From the NCBI RefSeq assembly GCF_001552735.1, contig NZ_BCRT01000001.1:62001-126000 (forward strand): a DNA stretch of 64,000 bases, given 5' to 3'. The DNA is from Sanguibacter suarezii NBRC 16159 (GTDB taxonomy: Bacteria; Actinomycetota; Actinomycetes; Actinomycetales; Cellulomonadaceae). Under the pieces are notes generated by a model that was given only the letters and a program-made list of their open reading frames with translations, had not been told where the DNA came from and searched no databases. Each line of letters starts with the position of its first letter. Within the stretch, counting starts at the first letter, position 1. Shown here one piece after another: positions 43,059-51,401 of the stretch. The position numbers were made by a program, and so were the translations under genes.

Positions 43059-43598
43059 GTGAAATCGCTCTCCTTCCGCACCGCAACCGTCTCTGACATC
43101 CCCGCCGTCGTCGCCCTGGTGACCTCGGCCTACCGCGGAGAAGAGAGCAAGGTGGGATGGACCACCGAGGCGAACCTCATCGACGGTCAGCGTCTGGACG
43201 CAGACATGCTCCGTCCCGAGATCGAGCGGCCCGACAGCCACGTCCTGCTCGGGATGCTCGACGACGAGATCGTGGCCTCCACGCACGTCTGCTCGGTGCG
43301 GCCCGGCACGGCAAACGTCGGCCTGTACGCGGTGCGCCCCGGTCTGCAAGGCGGCGGCCTGGGCAAGCAGATGCTCGTCGAGGCGGAGCGGGTGGCCCGC
43401 CAGGAGTGGGACGTCAGCGAGCTCGAGCTCACCGTCATCGACATCCGCGACGAGCTCGTCGCCTTCTACGAGCGACGCGGCTTCGAGCGCACCGGGGAGC
43501 ACCTGCCGCTGTCCTACGGCGACGAGCGCTTCGGCACCCCGCGGGTCCCTGACCTGCGCATGGAGGTCATGCGCAAGGCGTTGGTCACCACCGGCTAG
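43059..43598 (+). CDS. GNAT N-acetyltransferase, copy 2 of a tandem pair
   Basis: A 179-residue paralogue of the preceding gene: VVALVTSAYRGEESKVGWTTEANLIDGQRLDADML aligns throughout with copy 1. VGLYAVRPGLQGGGLGKQMLVEAERVA is the acetyl-CoA loop and LVAFYERRGFERTGEHLPLSYGDERFG motif B. It ends KALVTTG. It arose by tandem duplication and has diverged in the substrate region. Its stop marks the left edge of the compositionally distinct accessory island. Confidence 0.87.
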   Translation: MKSLSFRTATVSDIPAVVALVTSAYRGEESKVGWTTEANLIDGQRLDADMLRPEIERPDSHVLLGMLDDEIVASTHVCSVRPGTANVGLYAVRPGLQGGGLGKQMLVEAERVARQEWDVSELELTVIDIRDELVAFYERRGFERTGEHLPLSYGDERFGTPRVPDLRMEVMRKALVTTG

Positions 43599-43960
43599 AA
43601 GTAGAATCTCCACGAACAACAGCTGTCTGCCATCCCACGGCGTGCATGAACTTCTGAAGACAGCTCGGCATGGCGGTCGGTCCATATATCTGCCATCGTG
43701 TAATCGCTCAAGAGAACTTCCAACGTTTCTGGCCAGCGTGGTCTGCTACCCCGTCCACGCACTAGCTCAGCTTAGCTGCCAGCACCTCCCGAAACTTGTT
43801 CCCGCCCCTTCGCCGGAACCGCGGGTGCGACGAACGTAGCCAACGGTATACCCCCGCCGGGCGTGCGCATCTGGGGAAAACGAGCTCAGGGATTCCGCAG
43901 ATTGACCATGCCCGACTACACTCGGCTTGTCTGAGGTGCATGGTCGTCCTGGGGAGTGTC
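43599..43960. other. Island left-edge intergenic region
   Basis: 362 bp of visibly lower GC with no supported gene. An 8-bp inverted repeat AGCTGTCT/AGACAGCT (43621-43628, 43658-43665) lies near the left end. A TACACT box (43917-43922) is a possible -10 for the downstream GNAT-PIN gene. A minus-strand frame at 43767-44033 lacks coding character. Confidence 0.5.
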
Positions 43961-46021
43961 GTGTCCGTCTATTTTCGCGAACCAGGTCCAGACGATGCAC
44001 TGTTGACAGAGGCACGTAATCTGGGGGATGCAAACCGAAGGTATCTAGGCCATCTCACATTCGACGCTTGGCGTGACTATGCCCAGGCAGGTCATGTACT
44101 CGTCGCACTCGATCAGGACACCGACACGATCCAGGGGTACGCTGCCTACCGGACTTCTCGAAATGAGATCGTGCTCGCCCACCTGGTAGTTCACCCGGAC
44201 GCGAGGAATCTCGGCATCGCGCGTCAACTCATTCAACACCTCTCCGCGAAGTACCCGACGAGACGAGGCATCTCCGCCCACTGCCGTGTTGACTATCCGG
44301 CTGACGGAATGTGGCCACGACTCGGATTCATTCCATTGGGTATTCGGCGGGGACGAAGTCGCGAAGGCCACCAGCTCACGTACTGGTGGCGCGACCACGG
44401 TCACGAAGATCTCATGACATGGGCCGGAGCGCCGAGCCTAACGTTCCCAGTGGTAATCGATGCCAACATATTTATCGACCTCCATGGGCTGAATCCCGGA
44501 AAGGAGGCTGCTAGCACTCGGAAAATCTTCCTCGATATCATAAGAGATCGGGTTGAAGTCCTAGTTACACCCGAGATGTATAGCGAAATGAACCGCGTCT
44601 CTGACCTGAAGGAGCGCGCGCGACTGAAAAATATACTCGAGACCCAGTATCCTCGACTACCAGTCCATATTGACCAGGTCGAAAAACAGCGCCAATCCCT
44701 GATCCGCGCGATTGGAAAAGCGCCCGCGAAGAACCAAGACCGAAGCGATCTCAACCACATCGCTTATACCGCAGCCGCCGGAGTCACCACCCTGGTAACG
44801 CGGGACAATCCGGTGCTGCGCCGCCTAAAGCAACACGCAGAAGCCGCAGTGGGCATTAACCTGGTTGCCCCTCAGGAGCTCGTCGCGCACATCGATGAAG
44901 CAGAGAGCGCCCTCGCCTACCGACCATCAGCACTCCTAGGTACTGGATACACGCTCAAAGAAGCAAGTTCTAGCGACGATCAACATCTTCGATTCTTCTT
45001 CCGTAACGCCAGTGGGGAGAGGCTGACCGACTTCGAGAGCCGCCTTCGCGAGCTCGCGGCCCGACGACCTCAATCCTCCAGACTCCTCCTGACCGATCCG
45101 AGCGGCGCGCCCGTGGCACTGCTCGGCACCAACCCTGCGGGTCCAGTACTGGAAGTCCCGCTAGCCCGAATGGTTACGACACCTCTCCAGGGAACGCTCG
45201 CTGCTCAATTGGCGAACATGCTGAGGACTCGCGCGGCCGAATCAGACCTTCGGGCTGTCCGAATAGTCGACCGACACGCAGACCCTATAATCATCGACGC
45301 CGTACTTCGCGACGGATTCCGGCTCAGCGAAGGCACTGCCACTGCGCTAACCATCCCTGAGGTGTGCGAACTTGCTGAGATTCAGGCCGTCGTAGATCGA
45401 TCCCTCTTAGAAACTCAGCTAGGCACGGACGCCTCATATCAATTTCGGGAATCGGCACACCGGCTCATAGAAAACCCCTCAGCACAAGCGGCCTTGAGCC
45501 TAGAGAGACAACTTCGACCCCTCTGCATTGTAGATGCGCCTGTAGACGCGTGGCTGGTGCCTATCCGTCCCCATTTTTCCTCGCCGCTCTTCGGCTACCC
45601 AGACTCTCTCTTCGACCGACCCGATGAACTGGGCATTAGCGTCGAGCATGTCTACTACAGAGCAGGGCGGTCCGGGGAGACCGCGCCCGCTAGAATCCTC
45701 TGGTATGTCAGTGGCGAGCAGGAAGGTGTCGTCATGGGTCGCAGTGAACTGGTTGAGGTACTAGACGGCCCCTGGGAGACCACGTACCGTCAGTTCAGGC
45801 GGCTGGGCGTCTACCAGCGGGCTGATGTGGAAGCGGCTGCTCGCAATACTGGCCAAGTGAGAGTGCTGAGGGTAATTAATACCGAGGTCTTCCGAACGCC
45901 TGTAACGCTCGCGAGACTTAAGGAGTTCGCAGCCGACTTCAAGACCGGTCTGCAACTCCAGGGCCCGTCGCGGCTCGACGCCAGGTTGTTCGAAAAGATC
46001 ATGAGGGAGGCTAGTCGGTGA
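43961..46021 (+). CDS. GNAT-PIN fusion protein with large C-terminal region
   Basis: A 686-residue multidomain protein with three parts. Residues 1-150 are a GNAT domain (LAHLVVHPDARNLGIARQLIQHLSA, acetyl-CoA loop; GMWPRLGFIPLG, motif B). Residues 163-310 are a PIN nuclease with acidic residues in VVIDANIFIDLHG (Asp167), TPEMYSEM (Glu205 or Glu209), DRSDLNHIAYTAA (Asp263) and LVTRDN (Asp282). The remaining part (about 320-686) contains a second GNAT-like stretch and an end region I cannot name (RPHFSSPLFGYPDSLF, GRSELVEVLDGPWE). GTG 43961 follows GGGGAG; ATG 43940 is possible. Low GC and ATA/TTA codons mark it as acquired. It overlaps an ASCH gene by 4 bp; likely an RNA-directed nuclease/acetyltransferase conflict protein. 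Confidence 0.82.
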   Translation: MSVYFREPGPDDALLTEARNLGDANRRYLGHLTFDAWRDYAQAGHVLVALDQDTDTIQGYAAYRTSRNEIVLAHLVVHPDARNLGIARQLIQHLSAKYPTRRGISAHCRVDYPADGMWPRLGFIPLGIRRGRSREGHQLTYWWRDHGHEDLMTWAGAPSLTFPVVIDANIFIDLHGLNPGKEAASTRKIFLDIIRDRVEVLVTPEMYSEMNRVSDLKERARLKNILETQYPRLPVHIDQVEKQRQSLIRAIGKAPAKNQDRSDLNHIAYTAAAGVTTLVTRDNPVLRRLKQHAEAAVGINLVAPQELVAHIDEAESALAYRPSALLGTGYTLKEASSSDDQHLRFFFRNASGERLTDFESRLRELAARRPQSSRLLLTDPSGAPVALLGTNPAGPVLEVPLARMVTTPLQGTLAAQLANMLRTRAAESDLRAVRIVDRHADPIIIDAVLRDGFRLSEGTATALTIPEVCELAEIQAVVDRSLLETQLGTDASYQFRESAHRLIENPSAQAALSLERQLRPLCIVDAPVDAWLVPIRPHFSSPLFGYPDSLFDRPDELGISVEHVYYRAGRSGETAPARILWYVSGEQEGVVMGRSELVEVLDGPWETTYRQFRRLGVYQRADVEAAARNTGQVRVLRVINTEVFRTPVTLARLKEFAADFKTGLQLQGPSRLDARLFEKIMREASR

Positions 46022-46506
46022 CAGTTGACGCGACGCGGAACCGTCACGACCGCCTGATGCTCCTTTCCATCCGTCCCCGCCACGTGGTTCACATCATGAG
46101 CGGATTAAAGACCGTCGAGCTGCGACGCTCACGACCCGGCATTCTTCCGGGACAGCCGGTGGCCATCTACTCGACAACACCCCAGGCGGCTGTCGTTGCC
46201 CTGTGCCGCGTCTCGCATGTCGAGAGCGCGCCGCCTGCAACCCTCTGGGGTCGCGTCGGGGGCCAATCGGGCGTGCGAAGAAGCGATTTCAACGACTACT
46301 TCACAGGATCGAAAATAGCCGTCGCGTTGCACCTGACTGACGTCGAGGCTCTTGAAGAACCCGTGTCACTCGCAGATCTCCGTCTCAGAGGCCCGTTCCA
46401 GCCTCCCCAGACGTGGCATTTCCTCGACAGAGAGCGCGTCAGGTCGCTGTTCGGGGAGCACCCTGCAGCTGCCCAACTGTCGACCGCTCTTGAAGCGGCA
46501 ATGTAG
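46018..46506 (+). CDS. ASCH domain protein (PUA-like fold)
   Basis: A 162-residue protein. MLLSIRPRHVVHIMSGLKTVELRRSRP is the ASCH signature with its GxKxxExR motif. PGQPVAIYSTTPQAAVVALCRV and TWHFLDRERVRSLFG follow. ASCH domains have a PUA-like fold and have been proposed to bind RNA. The GTG start overlaps the GNAT-PIN stop (GTGA), so the proteins are made together; initiation at the internal ATG 46057 would give just the ASCH core. It could be antitoxin, specificity subunit or RNA-binding partner of the PIN protein. No evidence here decides. Confidence 0.85.
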   Translation: MTVDATRNRHDRLMLLSIRPRHVVHIMSGLKTVELRRSRPGILPGQPVAIYSTTPQAAVVALCRVSHVESAPPATLWGRVGGQSGVRRSDFNDYFTGSKIAVALHLTDVEALEEPVSLADLRLRGPFQPPQTWHFLDRERVRSLFGEHPAAAQLSTALEAAM

Positions 46507-46675
46507 AGATTTGAGCGAACGCGCCACCTGGATGATGGCACAGACGCCTTGGCACAGCATCGTCAACCACCGTGCCTTTATGGGTGACTCAAGTAGCGTC
46601 TCCCCCTCGAACTAACTTGGACATCCTTGCAATCACTGTCATGCCAAAGCGGCGTCCGCTGCGCACAGATCCGCC

Positions 46676-46706
46676 TCACCGCCGCTGCTCGACTGGTCGG
46701 GAGCGT
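46676..46706 (-). pseudogene. Short distal piece of the IS481 relic beyond the IS21 insertion
   Basis: Reading the minus strand across the target duplication gives RYERS-RPVEQRR-stop. This continues the LRRYER end of the relic on the right flank and resembles the RYERARPGEL segment of IS481-type transposases. A TGA follows at 46676-46678. The 170 bp to the left (46507-46675) hold nothing recognisable. Confidence 0.6.
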
Positions 46707-46776
46707 TGTCAACGACGGCTGAAAACTGACCCTCTATCGTCGTTTGAAAGTTGACCCCTCCAGGGTCGGTTTGGAT

Positions 46777-47547
46777 CTATTTGGCTGTGTTGGCGGCGAG
46801 GAGCTCGCGGCGGCTGCGCGTGCGGTAGGAGTCGCCGGCGAGGGTGATGACCTCGGCGTGGTGGACGAGGCGGTCGATCATGGCGGCGGCGACGATGTCG
46901 TCGGAGAACGTCTCGCCCCAGCGCCCGAAAGGCAGGTTGGACGTGACCATGATCGAACCCTGCTCGTAGCGGCTGGCGACGAGTTGGAAGAACAGGTTCG
47001 CGGCGTCGTGGTCGAAGGGGATGTAGCCGACCTCGTCGATGATCAGCAGCCGGTAGCGGCGCAGGCGCTTGAGCTCGCGGTCGAGCGTGCCGGTGTTGTG
47101 GGCGGCGGTCAGGCGCGCGACCCAGTTGGTGGCGGTATCGAAAAGGACCGGGTAGCCGGCCTGGACGGCCTTGATGCCCAGGCCGATCGCCAGGTGGGTC
47201 TTGCCGACCCCGGGCGGGCCCAGCAGGATCACGTTCTCGGCCTTCGCCACGAACGCCGTGGAGGCCAGATGTGCCAGGACATCGCGACGCAGGGACGGCT
47301 GATGGTCGGTGTTGAAATCCTCCAGGGTCTTGACGTGGGGGAAGTGCGCCCCGGCGACGCGCATCGCGGTGCCGCTGGCTTCCCGGTCGGCGACCTGACG
47401 GGACAGGACCGCGGACAGGTAGTCCTCGTGGGACCACCCACCGGCCCGGGCCTGCTCGGCCAGCTCGGCCCAGACCCGGGCGATCGTGGGCATCTTCAGG
47501 ACCCGGGTGAGATAGGCCATCGTCGAGGTCATCTCGTTCGCAGTCAT
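46777..47547 (-). CDS. istB: IS21 helper ATPase IstB
   Basis: A 256-residue AAA+ protein that assembles on target DNA and activates IstA. Walker A is LLGPPGVGKTHLAIGL, Walker B RRYRLLIIDEVGYIPF, followed by FFQLVASRYEQGSIMVTSN and NLPFGRWGETFSDD. The N-terminal helical domain (MPTIARVWAELAEQAR) is complete. The start overlaps the istA stop by 4 bp, the usual istAB arrangement. It looks intact, so the element may be active. Confidence 0.97.
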   Translation of the reverse strand: MTANEMTSTMAYLTRVLKMPTIARVWAELAEQARAGGWSHEDYLSAVLSRQVADREASGTAMRVAGAHFPHVKTLEDFNTDHQPSLRRDVLAHLASTAFVAKAENVILLGPPGVGKTHLAIGLGIKAVQAGYPVLFDTATNWVARLTAAHNTGTLDRELKRLRRYRLLIIDEVGYIPFDHDAANLFFQLVASRYEQGSIMVTSNLPFGRWGETFSDDIVAAAMIDRLVHHAEVITLAGDSYRTRSRRELLAANTAK

Positions 47548-48800
47548 CGCTGGGTCTCCGTGCCGGTGGTGGTGAAGTCGATCCCGAACAGGGCGTCGTA
47601 GTCGCTGAGCACCCGCAGGCTCACCTGGTGACCGTCCCCGTGCCGGCGCAGGGCTCGTTCTCGGGCGGTGCGTTCGACCGTGAATGCCGCCCGCAGCGTT
47701 CTGGCGATCACCACGTGGCCCGGGTCAGTGATGGTGATCCGGTCAGCCCAGCACCGCTCGTGGTCGCCGACGACCTCGCCCCCGCACGTGATCACCACCC
47801 TGGTCGGGGTCGCATGGACGTCCACGAGACGGCCGATGACGCGCGGGTCGACGGAGTAGTCCACGGAGTCGAGACGGACGTAGTAGTCACGCGCCAACCG
47901 CACCCGAGTGCGCAGCCCGGTCGCCGGGGCCAGAGGCGGCAACGCGGTCATCGCAGCCAGGTCGGCTGGCAGCACCTCCTCGGGACGGCGCCCCAAGGAC
48001 CGCACCACCCGGGCGTTGGCCCGGGGCAACCAGAGGCCCAGCTGGGTGTTGAAGTCCGCCGGTGAGTCGAAGGACCGCCCAGGCAGGAACGAGGTCTCGA
48101 AGAAGTTGTTGTTGCGTTCGACCATCCCTTTGAACTCTGGGTCCCGGGCTGGGGCCAGGCGGAACTTCGTCGCCAGCGTCCCCGCGAACGCCGCCGCCGG
48201 GGCGGTCACCACGCCCTTGCCCCCGATCGCGGATTCCCGGTCCCAGACCAACGTCTTCGGCACCTTCCACCACCCGCTGATCAACGCCCACATACCCGCC
48301 AGCAGGTCCCCGCCCTGGCGTGAAGGCAACATCACCGCCGAGAGAAACCGCGAATACGCCAACGTCATCACCAAGACCGGCAACATCAGCGACTGCCCGT
48401 GCCCGGCCGGGATTCTCGGCTCGGGGAACCACAGGTCGCACTGAGCAATGTCGCCCGGGGCATAGACGATCCGGTCCGCCGGATCGACGCCTGCGTACTC
48501 GGGGCGGATCGCTCGGATCCGGTCCTTCAAGATCGTGATCGAGTGCTCCCACCCGATCCGCTCCGCGATCACCGTCGCCGGCATCCGCGGAAAGTCCACC
48601 AGCAACTTGCGGACCTCCACCTCCACGCCGTCAACCAGCGACCCACGACCGGCCCGCTCGTACTTGGGCGCCCGGTCTGAGGCCAACGCGGACCGCACCG
48701 TGTTCCTCGAGATCCCCAACCGCCTCGAGATCTCCTTGATCGGCACGCCCTCCGCGCGATGCAAACGACGAATCTCTGCCCAGTTCTCCACTGATATCAC
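47544..48800 (-). CDS. istA: IS21 transposase IstA
   Basis: A 418-residue DDE transposase. The N-terminal helix-turn-helix (VPIKEISRRLGISRNTVRSAL) is followed by the catalytic core with Asp in AQCDLWFP, Asp in LVWDRESAIGG and Glu in KGMVERNNNFFE. The C-terminal Mu-type beta-barrel (DYYVRLDSVDYSVDPRVIGR) is present. Higher GC than the flanking island shows that the element has a separate origin. No frameshift or stop is seen. Confidence 0.97.
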   Translation of the reverse strand: MISVENWAEIRRLHRAEGVPIKEISRRLGISRNTVRSALASDRAPKYERAGRGSLVDGVEVEVRKLLVDFPRMPATVIAERIGWEHSITILKDRIRAIRPEYAGVDPADRIVYAPGDIAQCDLWFPEPRIPAGHGQSLMLPVLVMTLAYSRFLSAVMLPSRQGGDLLAGMWALISGWWKVPKTLVWDRESAIGGKGVVTAPAAAFAGTLATKFRLAPARDPEFKGMVERNNNFFETSFLPGRSFDSPADFNTQLGLWLPRANARVVRSLGRRPEEVLPADLAAMTALPPLAPATGLRTRVRLARDYYVRLDSVDYSVDPRVIGRLVDVHATPTRVVITCGGEVVGDHERCWADRITITDPGHVVIARTLRAAFTVERTARERALRRHGDGHQVSLRVLSDYDALFGIDFTTTGTETQR

Positions 48801-48871
48801 CCTTCAAGGGTCTAACGGAGGGGTCAAGATTCATCCGACGCCACGGGGTCAGTATTCACGCGTCGTCGACA

Positions 48872-49284
48872 AGCGTTCGTAGCGGCGCAGGGTTGTCCTG
48901 GAGGCGCGGATGACGTCGCCCAGTGATGGGGTCGCACGAGGCCAACGGCGTGACTTCGTGTTGGGTCAGGATGCGGGAGATGGTGCGTGCTGGGACGTCC
49001 ATGGCAGCGGGCAGGCGACCGGACCGCATCTGGGCCGGGGCGGGCAGCCAACATGAACTGCTCGCGTGCGAGGACGGTTTTCGCCGGCATCGCATGCGGC
49101 CCGCTTGACCTGTCGAGCAAGCCTGCGGGGACTTCACTGCGGAACCGGCGCGCCCAACGGTGGCGCGCTCTCGCGAGATGCCCAGCTACTTGGCCACGTG
49201 GACCACCGGCCAGCGGCCATGGATCACCCGCTCAACAAGAACGGACCTGCCGTGTACGTTTAGTCACGTACTACCGTGAGACAT
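48872..49284 (-). pseudogene. Decayed IS481-family transposase, N-terminal part
   Basis: Minus-strand translation in shifting frames gives LVERVIHGRWPVVHVAK-stop-LGISRERATVG, then SSRPHAMPAKT, VPARTISRILTQHEVTPLASCDPITG and finally VIRASRTTLRRYER. These are in order the HTH, linker and start of the catalytic region of IS481 transposases. An in-frame stop and at least two frameshifts separate the blocks, so the gene is dead. It is truncated by the IS21 element at 48871. Confidence 0.85.
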
Positions 49285-49629
49285 GAGCACCTCCGTGGGC
49301 CGCGAAGATGCCAGATAACTCCACTAAGCCCCCGTGGGCCTCCTCATTTCACGCCCCGCCTGTCACCAACTTGTGGGCTCAGCACCTAGTCGCTCAGCTA
49401 CTGGGGCCCCAAAGGCACAACCGCCGGCGTCCACCCTCGCCGTTACGCGAGGACAAAGTGCCCCGCCCTGCGCTGGACTCTTCCTCCCCAGGGAACCGCC
49501 GGGCTCATAGTGCTACGAGGGAATCCCGCGGCTATCAGACGTATCGCGACGACCGCGAAACCGGGCCCAAATCTAGACCGGCTTTTCAAAACCGAATGGA
49601 CCACAGTTCGACGAAACTCGATACACGCC
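49285..49629. other. Low-GC spacer between IS relic and HEPN gene
   Basis: 345 bp with no gene that I can support. Short open frames on both strands lack family resemblance and ribosome sites. The HEPN gene ends at its right side. Confidence 0.45.
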
Positions 49630-50271
49630 CTACGATGCGATCTGCAGCGCATAGCATTCGAGCCGTCGGCTCAAGACAAGAAGCCACTTCATGGGATTGA
49701 GCGGATCCGCCACGTTCGGGCTCCGCAGGAAATGGCCTGGATTGCCAGTGGTGATACCCGCCAGCGACTGCGAGGCTGCCTGGAATTTCCTGCGCGCATC
49801 TGACGAATTGTGCGCTATCGCGTGCCGCACCGTTGCCATGTCCGATATATCCTGAACGTTTGCGGTCAAGACCATTTCCACGGGAGAGCCTGAAAGCACA
49901 CCCGCTGACCGACTAATAACCGTCTGAGGATTGTGCCACAGTAAATAGTTCCGGCCCCCGAAGAGCGCAGCACGCGCTAGATCGAGAGTGCGGTAGAGAT
50001 TCGTCCCCGGAGGGCACGTGGGGGTGTAACTAGCAGTTCCTTTCTTGGCCATAAGGCGCACCGTGGTCGATTCCAAGTACGACTCCCATGCCGCAAATAT
50101 TCGCAGGTATGCCGCTTCATACAGAGCCTCAAGTTGGCCAGCAGTCAGTTGCTGGCGGAGCTGACTGGCTGGCGGCGCCGAAATCCAAAGCGCCTCGGTT
50201 GCCGAAACGAGCCGAATGCTTGCGCCAATAGACTTCTGAAGGTCAACAAATGGCGGCGGCAGATTTGACAC
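49630..50271 (-). CDS. HEPN-domain protein (MAE_28990/MAE_18760-like), predicted RNase
   Basis: A 213-residue, mostly helical protein. It has AYLRIFAAWESYLESTTVRLM (about 54-74), seen near the N-terminal helices of MAE-type HEPN proteins. The catalytic motif is ATVRHAIAHNSSDAR: Arg149-x4-His154, the RX4-6H signature of HEPN RNases. Cys-Pro and Tyr-rich segments in between show no other domain. GTG 50271 lies 5 bp after the DUF262 stop with GGAAGGG upstream; ATG 50307 would overlap the DUF262 gene. With DUF262 it forms a compact two-gene unit, most likely a defence or toxin-antitoxin module. The family call rests on motif and partner, not on a search. Confidence 0.78.
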   Translation of the reverse strand: MSNLPPPFVDLQKSIGASIRLVSATEALWISAPPASQLRQQLTAGQLEALYEAAYLRIFAAWESYLESTTVRLMAKKGTASYTPTCPPGTNLYRTLDLARAALFGGRNYLLWHNPQTVISRSAGVLSGSPVEMVLTANVQDISDMATVRHAIAHNSSDARRKFQAASQSLAGITTGNPGHFLRSPNVADPLNPMKWLLVLSRRLECYALQIAS

Positions 50272-50276
50272 CTGAT

Positions 50277-51401
50277 CTACCCTTCCGACAGACCAGCACG
50301 GCTCCATATTTCTTCAAACCTAATGCTACGTGGCTTTATGTTGTCAGTTTGCCCCGCAGCCGCAATAAGGAAGTCACGATCTCGCGCTGGCACAACCTCC
50401 ATCGGAGGCTTCTCGGCGAGAAGTTGGCTAAGTTCTTCCATCGCACCCCAAAGCCGTCGAGCCGCATTCGGACCCATCTTCTTATTAGGTGATGCAAGCC
50501 TCTCAAAGCCAGGAAGCCCGTAGAGGCGGTGGTAAACCACCCCAAATAGGGAATAAAAGAGCGCGGGCCGCCGAAATGCGGACCTCGGCAGAAGCTCGCC
50601 CACGGTCTCAAAAATCTCATTTAATGTGCGATCGAAACGTTCCACCGTCTGCTGTCGATCCAGCCAGATTAAGGGGCGTTCGCGGTCTCGCTTTGATGAC
50701 CAAGACTGCCGCAGGCGCCCCCACTCGCTATCAAGATTCCCATAGAACTCGTCAAGTGACGATTTCTTATCCTGAATCCCATCGAGCATTAGCGCAAACA
50801 ACTCGCCCGTAATTTCCGCTTCCGCCATCCGGGCAATACCCGCTTCGGTCACGATTCGGTTAGAACGCCAAAACTCAATATGCTTGTAGGCCGCATCATA
50901 AACCGCTGTCTTGAACTGTCCGAAATACTTTCCGTTCCGGAGCTCTTGGCGAGTGAGGCTTACCGAGTACGTATTAAGTCGCGCAAACATCTCGAGCACG
51001 GAGGCGTCGTCGAGCATTTGATATTGGTACGTTACAAAACCATAGTAGAGCAACTCCTCGCGCGCCCTGACATCGAGTTCGTCGAACGCCATTCCAGACC
51101 ATTTCGAATCGAGCGCACGAGAAATTCGGAATCGCCCACCCATAAAGTCGAAGAGCGTTCTGAGGCGTTGCTGACCATCAATAATCTCACGCCTTCCGAC
51201 TCGAGATTCCTGACCGACAAGTCGTATGTGTATCGGCGGCACTGGATATCCGCTGAGGAGGGAGTCCAGGAAGTATGATCGCGCCGCGATGCTCCAGACG
51301 GGCCGCCGTTGAAATTTCGGGCTAAGTTCGAGTTCTCCTTGCTCATACCATGCAAAGAGGTCGAAACTCGTGTAGCTCGTTAAGGAGTAGTTGCTCGACA
51401 T
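50277..51401 (-). CDS. DUF262 (ParB/GmrS-N-like) protein without HNH domain
   Basis: A 374-residue protein. LSPKFQRRPVWSIAARSYFLDSLLSG (27-52) and REIIDGQQRLRTLFDF (71-86, DGQQR motif) are the DUF262 core, a ParB-like nucleotide-binding fold also found in GmrSD type IV restriction enzymes. FARLNTYSVSLTRQELRNGKYFG follows. The C-terminal half is helical, without the DUF1524 HNH nuclease of full GmrSD; the effector is presumably the HEPN protein encoded next. The ATG is preceded by TAGTCT at 6 nt, suggesting a leaderless mRNA. Low GC marks acquisition. Confidence 0.9.
   Translation of the reverse strand: MSSNYSLTSYTSFDLFAWYEQGELELSPKFQRRPVWSIAARSYFLDSLLSGYPVPPIHIRLVGQESRVGRREIIDGQQRLRTLFDFMGGRFRISRALDSKWSGMAFDELDVRAREELLYYGFVTYQYQMLDDASVLEMFARLNTYSVSLTRQELRNGKYFGQFKTAVYDAAYKHIEFWRSNRIVTEAGIARMAEAEITGELFALMLDGIQDKKSSLDEFYGNLDSEWGRLRQSWSSKRDRERPLIWLDRQQTVERFDRTLNEIFETVGELLPRSAFRRPALFYSLFGVVYHRLYGLPGFERLASPNKKMGPNAARRLWGAMEELSQLLAEKPPMEVVPARDRDFLIAAAGQTDNIKPRSIRFEEIWSRAGLSEG

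Larger units (their letters stand above)
46707..48871 (-). mobile_element. IS21-family insertion sequence, complete
   Basis: 2165 bp. Ends TGTCAACGACG... (left) and, on the minus strand, TGTCGACGACG... (right) match for more than 50 bp with scattered differences. Each end carries internal blocks ACTGACCC and TTGACCCCTCC, the multiple terminal repeats of IS21 elements. AGCGT flanks both ends (46702-46706 and 48872-48876) as a 5-bp target duplication. It carries intact istA and istB. The insertion splits a decayed IS481-type transposase. Confidence 0.95.

Noticed and set aside
41218-43086. Extended 622-codon start for the amine oxidase
   Set aside because: The extra 240 residues are antisense to the two GNAT genes, and the flavin-binding motif begins right after GTG 42366.
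49308-49700. 130-codon plus-strand frame beside the IS relic
   Set aside because: It overlaps the HEPN gene in antisense, lacks a start signal and resembles no family.
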